From Candidatus Bathyarchaeota archaeon (GTDB taxonomy: Archaea; Thermoproteota; Bathyarchaeia; Bathyarchaeales; Bathycorpusculaceae), in NCBI GenBank assembly GCA_026014665.1, contig JAOZHX010000008.1, positions 1-64,000 of the forward strand: a stretch of 64,000 nucleotides of DNA, read 5' to 3'. Of this stretch, positions 1 to 8,359 are shown piece after piece. How positions within the stretch are numbered: position 1 is the stretch's first letter; each line of letters begins with the position of its first letter. Made by a program: the position numbers and the translations under genes. The notes beneath the pieces are model-generated. The model did no database searches, was not told where the DNA came from, and was given only the letters and a program-made list of their open reading frames with translations.

Positions 1-1302
1 CCTCCCACGAATTATTTTTTCCCCAAACAACTTTTCAAGGTAGGGAACATAGATATTATCAACCGTTTTCTTCTTAAGCCTGACTCTCTCATCCACATTC
101 TTCAACCACAGGTTATGGCAATCTAACCCGCAATAACCCGTCGCTAACACCTTCAAGACTTCGCTTAAATCGACAGAAAACGGTTTATGCCAGCCCACAT
201 CGATAAAACGCTTATCGTAACAGGGAACGTCAATCCTGATTGGAGAATCACGGGGATCAAAAAGTACATAAAACGACAAAATCGCAGGAAAATCAGCGAT
301 ACCAGCAACAACTCCTGCAGCCTCATCGAGCAAGCTTTTCCCCATATCTCGAATAGCATTTGGAAAATTCTTCCTAACGTAGCTTTCTGGATGCGACTGA
401 AACTGACTTAGACGCCGTTCTAAACGGGGCGAAGCACCCAAAAGCAGAGGCCTTGTATAACCTACACCCTTTGCATACCGCATAACAACCTGATAATCAG
501 GTCTAGAACGAGCCAACTCCTCAAAAATAAGCGCGACCACACCAACTTTGTCGCCATACTTCTGTTTGAACCGCTCAAACTTCGCAAGACCTAAAGCTGC
601 GTTATCAGCAACTTCCATAAAAAGAGGCAGTATCATTCTGGCGTCAGTGTCTTCGAGCTCAGCTTCTTCGAGTGCTTTTCTGAAAATCAAATTTAACAAG
701 TAATCCCTGAAAGCAGTCGAGCGGCTCTCCTTCGCAACCCCAACCAACATCACGCCGTTCTGTTTACAAGCATCAAGCAACTGCCGATAAACCCTGAAGT
801 AATCAAGAAGAATCAAACGGTCTTCTTCAACCGTAGACTCCAGCGGCACATGGACTAAACGACCATACAGCGAACCATCAATCAAAATGGTTGAGCACCC
901 AAACCCATTTTTTAGGGCATCTAAAGCGACCTGAAACTCCGCCATCTCCATCTTAACCGTGAGATACTGACGTTCGGCGACAGAACCACCTCGGGAGAAG
1001 AAAACGTCACTCTCAAGCCATTTCTGCTGAAAACTACGACAAACACCCAAAGACCTCACAACATAAAAAACCCCGCCAGTCGAAAGCAAATTAGAGTAAA
1101 CACTTGAATCCACAGCCAAAACATCAAGCTCACTTACTTGAGCCGCAAGCACAGCAGACTTATCGATCGTGTTCCATAATGATGGAAACTCAAAACTGAA
1201 CCGATCTTCCAAAGGATTTGGTGTTCCTTGAAATATCTTAGCTTTCACGGCTTCTTTTTTGCCTTCAATACAATTTCCAAACTCGCCAAGAAACTCGGGC
1301 AT
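1..1302 (-). CDS. nurA: NurA-family 5'-3' nuclease (C-terminus cut by window edge)
   Basis: The frame is open from the ATG at 1302 to the first base, giving at least 434 residues; the C-terminus lies outside the window. NurA is a manganese-dependent 5'-3' nuclease that works with the HerA translocase in end resection of DNA breaks. The family pattern is visible: an acidic motif LAVDSS with D65, a second acidic motif LIDGSLYGR with D142, a basic GVAKESRST stretch near residues 188-196, and a late IRIDVPCYD segment. No herA is seen, but it may lie beyond the left edge. The gene is divergent from the multicopper oxidase across 469 bp. Assignment is by motif order and length. Confidence 0.85.
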   Translation of the reverse strand, partial: MPEFLGEFGNCIEGKKEAVKAKIFQGTPNPLEDRFSFEFPSLWNTIDKSAVLAAQVSELDVLAVDSSVYSNLLSTGGVFYVVRSLGVCRSFQQKWLESDVFFSRGGSVAERQYLTVKMEMAEFQVALDALKNGFGCSTILIDGSLYGRLVHVPLESTVEEDRLILLDYFRVYRQLLDACKQNGVMLVGVAKESRSTAFRDYLLNLIFRKALEEAELEDTDARMILPLFMEVADNAALGLAKFERFKQKYGDKVGVVALIFEELARSRPDYQVVMRYAKGVGYTRPLLLGASPRLERRLSQFQSHPESYVRKNFPNAIRDMGKSLLDEAAGVVAGIADFPAILSFYVLFDPRDSPIRIDVPCYDKRFIDVGWHKPFSVDLSEVLKVLATGYCGLDCHNLWLKNVDERVRLKKKTVDNIYVPYLEKLFGEKIIRGR

Positions 1303-1631
1303 CACTCAAACCTCGTAAACAAGTTAACTGTAGATTGTTTCTTTCAAAATTTAAGATTTGCAGCTTAGCCGGAAAGAAAAAGGTCAGGCGACTTTAGAAA
1401 TGCTTATTGTGCGGGATAACTTCGTTTGAGGCGACGGGCAACAAAAAAAGAGGGTGTTGCATTTCGCTAAGAGAAAGCCTAAAGGTGATATCACCACTCG
1501 ATGTTATGCCGTGCTAGGCTACGAGCCCATCCCGACATCACAAACGATAGTGTTGCATTAAAGGTTTTATGTGTTAAAATCTCTCGCGCTATCTGATTTT
1601 TCTTCCAAAGGAATTAGCAGCAGATTAAGTC

Positions 1632-1643
1632 TTTTTATAAAAT
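1632..1643 (+). promoter_or_regulatory. TATA-like box for the multicopper oxidase gene
   Basis: The sequence TTTTTATAAAAT resembles an archaeal TATA box. It would start transcription near 1660-1670, leaving a leader of about 100 nt before the ATG at 1772. The inverted repeat at 1695-1716 lies inside that leader. Confidence 0.45.
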
Positions 1644-1694
1644 ACGGGGGAATTCAGCCCTTAACATCGATGGCATCTCCTTGACAAGTTAGCT

Positions 1695-1716
1695 GTAACT
1701 GTAGAGCTACAGTTAC
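1695..1716. promoter_or_regulatory. Inverted repeat, candidate operator
   Basis: GTAACTGTAG and CTACAGTTAC form a perfect 10-bp inverted repeat with a 2-bp spacer. A related half-site, TTAACTGTAGA, occurs just upstream of nurA near 1323-1334. The position downstream of the TATA box suggests repression of the oxidase gene, or an RNA hairpin in the leader. The binding protein is unknown. Confidence 0.4.
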
Positions 1717-1771
1717 TAGCGCTTAAACACATCCACCGCTGAAATGTTAGTAAAAAATAGGAAGACTAAAA

Positions 1772-4700
1772 ATGCTAAATAACCCTAGAAAATTCTTGAA
1801 AAAAATTCTCACAATAACAACGATAATCACTATTATCTTTCTACTTAACCCCTTGATAATCAAGCGCAGCTCAGCAATGCCCGCGGACGGCGAAGTCCCA
1901 CACTACTTTGGGCCGTATCCAAACTATGCGACGAGTCAACTGCCAACGGTAACACGTGATGCTCAAGGCAATATAATAAATGTTGAAGGCGGAATACGCA
2001 AATTCGTCGACTCCTTGCCAGGACTTGGTCCTGCAGGCGCAAACAACCTTGGGCAATACATCCCAATCGCTGTTCCAGACACAACAACTTTTCCTGGGTG
2101 CGACTATTATGAAATCGCAGTTGTTCAATTTCAGCAGCAATTTCACTCTGATTTAGCACCCTCTACCCTACGAGGCTATGTACAACTAGAAACTTCAGTA
2201 AACATAGGCAGCAGTGCTCATTTTGCTCTAACATATCCCAACGGATCGCCAATATTGAATGCTGTCGGTCAACAGGTAAAATCAGTTGATAGACCCAGAT
2301 ACTTAGGACCCTTAATCGTAGCTCAAAGGGATAGGCCCGTACGTGTTAAATTCACGAACTTTCTACCCACAGGAACCGGAGGGGACCTCTTTCTACCAGT
2401 CGATACCACTGTAATGGGCTCAGGAATGGGCCCCTTAGACATGCCTGGCATGCCTGGAATGAAAGAAAGCTATACACAGAATAGAGCAACACTGCATCTT
2501 CACGGCGGAAATACTCCATGGATCAGTGATGGCACAGCTCACCAATGGACCACTCCAGCTGGAGAAACTACACAATACCCGAAAGGCGTCAGCGTCCAAT
2601 ATGTTCCTGACATGTGGTTCGTCAATGGAAACGTCGTGCCCAACACAGTCGGTCAAACAACAGCGCCAGTTACAGGAGCCACTAACAATCCAGGTGCAGG
2701 TTCACTGACCTTCTATTATACCAACCAGCAAAGCGCAAGACTACTGTTCTATCACGACCACGCCTACGGCATAACCCGTCTCAACGTTTATGCAGGCGAA
2801 GCAGCCGGCTACCTAATCCAAGACGAAACAGAACAAGCCCTAATAAATTCTGGACTTATACCTGCAAACCAAATACCCTTAATCATCCAAGACAAAACCT
2901 TCGTTCCTGACACAACAACCCCGATTACCAACATGTGGGGAACCTTCCCATCTCAGCTTGGATTCCAGGATCCAACTTGGAACATCATGAGATGGGGTGG
3001 AACAGGAAGCCTCTGGTATCCACACGTATACATGACGATGCAGAACCCCGGTGACCCAACTGGAATGAACCAGTTTGGTCGATGGCAATATGGTCCTTGG
3101 TTCTGGCCTCCAGTTACACCTACCCATGGACCCGTAGCAAATCCATACTATAATCCGTTGGATCCTAACAACCCGATGGAGCCGCCGTTGATACCAGGTG
3201 TCCCTAACATTTCGGCTCCTGGTGAAGCATTTATGGATACGCCAGTCATTAACGGTATCGCTTATCCGTACCTTACTGTTCAACCGCAAGCTTACAGATT
3301 CCGGATTCTAAACGCTGCGGACGACCGATCATGGAACCTTCAGTTCTACGTAGCTGACAGTTCAGTTACGACCTTTGACGGAAGAACAAATACAGAAGTC
3401 AAAATGGTGCCTGCAACATACAATCCTAGCTATCCCGCTGACTGGCCAAAGGACGGCAGAGACGGTGGTGTTCCTGATCCAGCAAACATCGGACCATCGT
3501 TTATTCAGATTGGAACCGAAGGAGGATTCTTGCCCTCACCAGTAGTGCTGCCGACCCAACCAGTAGACTGGAACTGGAACCAAGGCGACTTTGACTTTGG
3601 CATACTGCTAAAATACACTTTGCTGCTAGCTCCTGCAGAACGTGCCGACGTCATAGTTGACTTCTCGCAGTTTGCGGGCAAAACCCTGATTCTCTACAAC
3701 GACTGCCCAGCGCCGGTTCCAGCTGCTGACCCTCGACTCGATTACTATACAGATAACGTTGACCAAACCGATACTGGCGGTGCGCCGTCAACTATTGCAG
3801 GCTATGGACCAAACACGCGAACAATCATGCAAATTAGGGTTGCGGCAACCACTCCTTCACCAGCATTTAATGTGGATGCACTTAACGCAGCTTTCGTCTC
3901 GACTACTACGACACCTGGAGTCTTTGCAAAATCTCAAAACCCAATTATCGTTCCTCAAGCCGCCTACGGAGATGCTTACAACCAAGTTTTCACAGATGTA
4001 TACGGTAAAATATTTGACAACTCGTTAACCTTTAAGCCTTTAAACTCTGGCACACCAGTAACGATGCCGTTGCAAAGTAAGTCAATGCATGATGAAATGG
4101 GCGGGGCTTATGAGATAGAGTATGGTCGTATGTCAGTGCAATTAGGGGTCGAACAGCCTAAATCAACGCCTTTCACGCAGACAACAATTCTGTATAACTT
4201 TGCTGACCCGCCGACCGAACTGATTGCGCCCTCGATTGCTGGCACAAAAATCGCGACTTTGAACGACGGCACACAGATATGGCGTATAACGCATAACGGC
4301 GTAGATGTACATCCAATGCACTGGCACATGTATGATGTGCAACTGATCAATCGAGTCGCATGGGATAATCACATACGGCCACCTGACCCTAATGAATTAG
4401 GCTGGAAAGATACCGTAAGGATAAACCCGTTGCAAGACACCTACATAGCCCTTCGACCAATAGTTCCAACCCTGCCCTTTGACGTTCCCAACAACATTCG
4501 CTTAATAGACCCCACGATGCCTGCAGGAGCAACCCTCAAGACTCCTGGCTTTATCGTGGACCCAACAGGGCAAGCGATTACATTGACAAACCACCTGGTT
4601 AACTACGGCTGGGAATACACTTGGCACTGCCACATACTTGCACATGAAGAAATGGATGCGATGCGACCAGTTGCTGTTGCTGTTCCGCCTTGGGCTCCTT

Positions 4701-5902
4701 ACGGGCTCTCGGTCACGAGATTGAACAACATACCAACTTACCGATTGACTTGGACAGACAACTCTTTAAGTGAAACACAATTTAAAGTTCAGAGATCAAC
4801 TGGAACGGCTGAATCATGGGTCACTATCGCCACGCTCACGTCCACTACAGGTCCGACCAAAGGAACCACAAAGACCTATGATGACCGACCACCATCTGGA
4901 ACGACAACGTACTACTACCGAGTAATAGCCACAAACGTAGTAGGCGACACGTTCGACTACACAACAACCAATCCAAATGCAGTAGGCTTCCCAACGCTAT
5001 CTGTTGACTCACCGCCTTCAAACATTGCTTCAACCGGAACTGCACTTGGCGATGTCTTCACTGCCGTGCGTGGAAGCGGTGTCGGAGAGATTTACCAAAG
5101 ATCATACGTCACATCTTCAAACACATGGTCAGCTTGGACAGCACTGCCGCTGGGCTCAACCTCTGATACCCCAGCAGTAGCCGTTGTCGGAGCGAGAGAA
5201 TACTTTGTGGTCAGAGGTTCAGACGGATTAAGTCTATACTTTGGCTCGCGAAACATACCTACTGGTGCTTTCTCAGGTTGGACATGGATGCCTGGCTCAA
5301 CGCCTTCAGCACCTACGTTGGTTACAGACGGTTACCGCAGATTGGCTCTTGTTGTTCGAGGTTCAGACAACAAAATATACTACAACATCTATGACGTTGC
5401 AACCCAACTCTGGAGCAACTGGCAAGTCCTACCTGCAGGATTAACATCTGAGAAACCCACAGCAGCTCTCGTAGACGGTAAATTATACATCGTGGTCCGG
5501 GGAATAACTGTAGGCAGCAACGTTCTATACTTCGGTTCAGTTGACGTATCAGGTGGTGCCTTCTCAGGCTGGGCTCCACTTGCTGGCTCAACACCATCCG
5601 CACCCGTGCTCACTACTTTGCATACAACTCAGGGCTTATGCTTAGCAGTCAGAGGCGACAACAACATCATATACCTGAATCGTTGGAACGGCGCAATTTG
5701 GCAAGGATGGACAGCAATACCCTCCGGCTCAACACCCTCTAGCCCAGCAATCTCTGTCTACACCAACAGACTACACTTCGTGGTTGTCGGCATGGATGGC
5801 ACTTCGCTCTACTACAACTGGATGAACCTCAACACCAACGCTATGTCAACATGGACAGCACTAGCCGGCTCTTCGCCTTCACCGCCAACGATGTCACGAT
5901 AG
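1772..5902 (+). CDS. Secreted multicopper oxidase with FN3 domain and C-terminal beta-propeller
   Basis: The 1376-residue protein starts with a basic, hydrophobic segment (about residues 10-30) that looks like a signal peptide or anchor. Residues about 180-970 form a three-domain multicopper oxidase of the CotA/bilirubin oxidase type. Copper motifs are HLHG at 242-245, HDHA at 328-331, HPMHWH at 847-852 and HCHILAH at 952-958. Such enzymes oxidise phenols or metal ions and reduce O2 to water. Residues about 973-1065 resemble a fibronectin type III domain. Residues about 1080-1376 contain roughly six repeats with a W-x-x-LPxGSTPSxP core and a VVRGxD strand, like PLL/tectonin-type lectin propellers. 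The residue aligned with the CotA axial methionine is Ala963. An oxygen-using enzyme is unexpected beside anaerobic Fe-S genes. The substrate is not predictable. Confidence 0.88.
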   Translation: MLNNPRKFLKKILTITTIITIIFLLNPLIIKRSSAMPADGEVPHYFGPYPNYATSQLPTVTRDAQGNIINVEGGIRKFVDSLPGLGPAGANNLGQYIPIAVPDTTTFPGCDYYEIAVVQFQQQFHSDLAPSTLRGYVQLETSVNIGSSAHFALTYPNGSPILNAVGQQVKSVDRPRYLGPLIVAQRDRPVRVKFTNFLPTGTGGDLFLPVDTTVMGSGMGPLDMPGMPGMKESYTQNRATLHLHGGNTPWISDGTAHQWTTPAGETTQYPKGVSVQYVPDMWFVNGNVVPNTVGQTTAPVTGATNNPGAGSLTFYYTNQQSARLLFYHDHAYGITRLNVYAGEAAGYLIQDETEQALINSGLIPANQIPLIIQDKTFVPDTTTPITNMWGTFPSQLGFQDPTWNIMRWGGTGSLWYPHVYMTMQNPGDPTGMNQFGRWQYGPWFWPPVTPTHGPVANPYYNPLDPNNPMEPPLIPGVPNISAPGEAFMDTPVINGIAYPYLTVQPQAYRFRILNAADDRSWNLQFYVADSSVTTFDGRTNTEVKMVPATYNPSYPADWPKDGRDGGVPDPANIGPSFIQIGTEGGFLPSPVVLPTQPVDWNWNQGDFDFGILLKYTLLLAPAERADVIVDFSQFAGKTLILYNDCPAPVPAADPRLDYYTDNVDQTDTGGAPSTIAGYGPNTRTIMQIRVAATTPSPAFNVDALNAAFVSTTTTPGVFAKSQNPIIVPQAAYGDAYNQVFTDVYGKIFDNSLTFKPLNSGTPVTMPLQSKSMHDEMGGAYEIEYGRMSVQLGVEQPKSTPFTQTTILYNFADPPTELIAPSIAGTKIATLNDGTQIWRITHNGVDVHPMHWHMYDVQLINRVAWDNHIRPPDPNELGWKDTVRINPLQDTYIALRPIVPTLPFDVPNNIRLIDPTMPAGATLKTPGFIVDPTGQAITLTNHLVNYGWEYTWHCHILAHEEMDAMRPVAVAVPPWAPYGLSVTRLNNIPTYRLTWTDNSLSETQFKVQRSTGTAESWVTIATLTSTTGPTKGTTKTYDDRPPSGTTTYYYRVIATNVVGDTFDYTTTNPNAVGFPTLSVDSPPSNIASTGTALGDVFTAVRGSGVGEIYQRSYVTSSNTWSAWTALPLGSTSDTPAVAVVGAREYFVVRGSDGLSLYFGSRNIPTGAFSGWTWMPGSTPSAPTLVTDGYRRLALVVRGSDNKIYYNIYDVATQLWSNWQVLPAGLTSEKPTAALVDGKLYIVVRGITVGSNVLYFGSVDVSGGAFSGWAPLAGSTPSAPVLTTLHTTQGLCLAVRGDNNIIYLNRWNGAIWQGWTAIPSGSTPSSPAISVYTNRLHFVVVGMDGTSLYYNWMNLNTNAMSTWTALAGSSPSPPTMSR

Positions 5903-5921
5903 ACGCAAAATCCTACCTTCC

Positions 5922-5929
5922 TTTTTTTT
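5922..5929 (+). terminator. Poly-T terminator after the oxidase gene
   Basis: A run of eight T lies 20 bp after the oxidase stop codon on the sense strand, as expected for archaeal transcription termination. Confidence 0.5.
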
Positions 5930-5978
5930 GAAAATTATCAAAGTAACGAAATGAGTTCAAAGCAAGAGGTCAAAAGCT

Positions 5979-7124
5979 ATGGTCAAGATAAGCTTCGTTT
6001 CATGTTACCCACCTCAAAGAGGTCAACTCTCCGAGTATGCTTACAGCTTGATTAGTGAGTTGGAGAAGTCACCCAGCGTAAGCAAGATTGACCTCATTAC
6101 TGAAGCACTCGGAGAAGCATCAACTGAAAAGCTTAGCAAATCAACCACAGCTTACAGGCTATGGAAGCCAGACAGCCCCCTCTCGCTGCTTTCTATACCA
6201 CTTAAAATTTTAAAGCTAAAGCCTGATATTGTACATTTTAACGTTCATATGGCCGTTTTCGGCCGCTCCCGAATAGCCAACTTTGTTGGTTTAAGCTTGC
6301 CGTTTATCTGCAAACTGATGGGCTTCAAAACAGTTGTAACCCTTCATAACATGGTTGATAAGATAGACGTTGAAAAAACAGGCTACAAAAACTCATTCAT
6401 CAACAGATTAAGCGCTTTCTTGGTAACTAAGCTGATAGCCGCAAGCTCCGCCGTTACTTTGACCATGAAGTCGCATACGGAGTTTTTCAAAGAAAGGTAC
6501 CGTTGCAAAAACGCTGTAACCATTCCTCACGGAACATGGACGAGCACACTTCATACCCCAATTGTTCAAAAAACCGACTCTATTCTTTACATTGGGCACT
6601 CTGGACCCTACAAAGACATCGACCTCCTCTTGAACTCTTTTAAGATTCTGGAAGAGAAGAAACGCGGATTAAAACTAATCATGGCTGGCTCCTCACATCC
6701 AAATTACCCCCAATATCTTGAAAAGTACAAGGGCAAATCTCAGGAAAACCTGATATTCACAGGTTATGTGCCTGAAAACCAGTTGCAGGCGCTGTTCGAG
6801 AAAGCCAACGCTGTCATCTTGCCCTACCGTACATGCACAGGAACAAGCGGTGTAGTCCACTTAGCCAGCTCCTACGGCACTCCAATCATCGCCACAGACC
6901 TTCCGGAATTCAGAGAGCTAGCCAAGGAAGGCTGCGGACTGCTGATTAGCCAACATTGCTCAACGGCTTTGGCCCAGAGAATCGAGCAGGTAATCGATGA
7001 CCCCAAGCTTGCCTTGGAACTGAAAGAGCGTAACTTGAATTTTGCGCATTCAAGGTCTTGGGATAAGGTTGCCACTAACTTCTGCAACCTTTACAGTGAA
7101 CTTATGGATGGTGCGCTGGGCTGA
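5979..7124 (+). CDS. Glycosyltransferase family 4 protein
   Basis: This 381-residue protein has the GT-B layout of GT4 enzymes. The N-terminal half opens with an FVSCYPPQRGQLSEYAYSL segment and contains LKPDIVHFNVH. The C-terminal half holds YIGHSGPYKDIDLLL, the IFTGYVPENQL segment and the sugar-nucleotide region around CTGTSGVVHLASSYGTPII. Such enzymes transfer a sugar from a nucleotide donor at the cytoplasmic membrane face. An AGAGGT ribosome site precedes the ATG. It is the first gene of a four-gene operon with almost no spacing. Donor and acceptor cannot be read from the sequence. Confidence 0.88.
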   Translation: MVKISFVSCYPPQRGQLSEYAYSLISELEKSPSVSKIDLITEALGEASTEKLSKSTTAYRLWKPDSPLSLLSIPLKILKLKPDIVHFNVHMAVFGRSRIANFVGLSLPFICKLMGFKTVVTLHNMVDKIDVEKTGYKNSFINRLSAFLVTKLIAASSAVTLTMKSHTEFFKERYRCKNAVTIPHGTWTSTLHTPIVQKTDSILYIGHSGPYKDIDLLLNSFKILEEKKRGLKLIMAGSSHPNYPQYLEKYKGKSQENLIFTGYVPENQLQALFEKANAVILPYRTCTGTSGVVHLASSYGTPIIATDLPEFRELAKEGCGLLISQHCSTALAQRIEQVIDDPKLALELKERNLNFAHSRSWDKVATNFCNLYSELMDGALG

Positions 7125-7132
7125 ATATCCTT

Positions 7133-8350
7133 TTGATTTCTCCTGAGTACCCACCAGTTACTATCGGTGGAGGAGGAATCGTTTACAAAAATTTGTCACT
7201 GCAGCTCAAAAGTAAAGGGCATTCGGTTAACGTTTTAGCAGGAAACCATGCCAACAAGAGCTTTTTGGGGAAAATAAAAAATTTTTCCGATTCCAACGTC
7301 AATGTTGATTTTGTCCCCTTAATTCCGTTCCCAAACTTTAAAGGAACAAACTCGGCGACTTACACGCCACCGACTCTAGGCGGTTTTTTGCACATAATGA
7401 AGCAGATTATCCAACGCAAGGACGCTGTTATTCACCTTCACGGTTTCTGTCATCCGTTAATTGACATGACCGCCTTCGCATGCGTGTTGCTGCGCAAAAA
7501 ATATCTCCTTACCTGCCACGGTATCCCGAAAAACCCTGCAAAATCAGGCTTCATCGCTAAAACCTTCTTCAACCTCTACTTGGCTACAATCGAGCGGTCA
7601 GTCGTGAAAAAAGCCTCAGCTTTAACCACTGTTTCAGCCCAACTGAAGAGAGAATGCCAAAGTAAACGTTTGACTAACAAGAAAATGATGGTTATCCACA
7701 ACGGCGAAAACGTCCAGTTGAGGCATGCTCCAAAGTCGATGCTTGATTTGGTTGAGGAGAAATACGGTTTAAGGGGCAAACAGGTGGTCTTTGCGGTTGG
7801 GCGGCTTAGCGAAAACAAGGGTTTTCAGTTTCTAATCCAAGCAATGCAGGATGTCACTTCAGAATTGTCCAATGCTGTCGCAGTTATCGCTGGCATAGGA
7901 CCCTACGAAGCGCAACTACGACAACTAATCGCTCGTAAAGGCTTGGCAAAGCACGTTAAGCTGGCTGGATGGGTCAGCGAAGAGGAAAAAGCAGCCCTGT
8001 ACGAACGCTCAGACATCGTGGTTTTCCCATCCATGGATGAACCGTTTGGTATAGTTATCCTTGAGGCTTTTCGGATGCGCAAGCCCCTAATAGCCTTTAA
8101 CACCGAATCGGCTCGAGAAATAATCCAGGATGAGAGCGCCCTGTTGGTTCCTACGGGAGATGCAAACCGCTTAGCGGAAGGGATCATCAGGGTACTTACA
8201 AACTCAGAATTAAGAAGCCAGCTTGTCGCCAACGCTGAAAAAGTTAAGGTTTCAAGCTGGGACAACATAACGAGTCAATACCTCGAAGCATACATGACTT
8301 CCAACAACTCTGAATCGCATTTACATGCTGCAAAGTCCAGTTTAAGGTGA
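7133..8350 (+). CDS. Glycosyltransferase family 4 protein
   Basis: This 405-residue GT4 enzyme carries the glycine-rich acceptor loop PPVTIGGGGIVY near the start, AVGRLSENKGFQFLIQA in the second domain and the EPFGIVILEAF EX7E motif. The TTG at 7133 is used here because no in-frame ATG is close. However, homologues usually begin several residues earlier in a NILLISPEYPP-type strand, which would need a CTG start at 7121 overlapping the preceding stop. It lies 8 bp after the first GT4 gene and probably acts on the same glycan. Confidence 0.88.
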   Translation: MISPEYPPVTIGGGGIVYKNLSLQLKSKGHSVNVLAGNHANKSFLGKIKNFSDSNVNVDFVPLIPFPNFKGTNSATYTPPTLGGFLHIMKQIIQRKDAVIHLHGFCHPLIDMTAFACVLLRKKYLLTCHGIPKNPAKSGFIAKTFFNLYLATIERSVVKKASALTTVSAQLKRECQSKRLTNKKMMVIHNGENVQLRHAPKSMLDLVEEKYGLRGKQVVFAVGRLSENKGFQFLIQAMQDVTSELSNAVAVIAGIGPYEAQLRQLIARKGLAKHVKLAGWVSEEEKAALYERSDIVVFPSMDEPFGIVILEAFRMRKPLIAFNTESAREIIQDESALLVPTGDANRLAEGIIRVLTNSELRSQLVANAEKVKVSSWDNITSQYLEAYMTSNNSESHLHAAKSSLR

Positions 8351-8359
8351 CACCTTCCC

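Larger units (their letters stand above)
1303..1771. other. Intergenic region with divergent promoters
   Basis: This 469-bp stretch separates nurA from the oxidase gene. I see no convincing gene in it. It holds a TATA-like box, a 10-bp-arm inverted repeat, a 12-bp perfect palindrome GGTGATATCACC at 1484-1495, and two copies of GTGTTGCATT (about 1454 and 1551). Confidence 0.6.
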
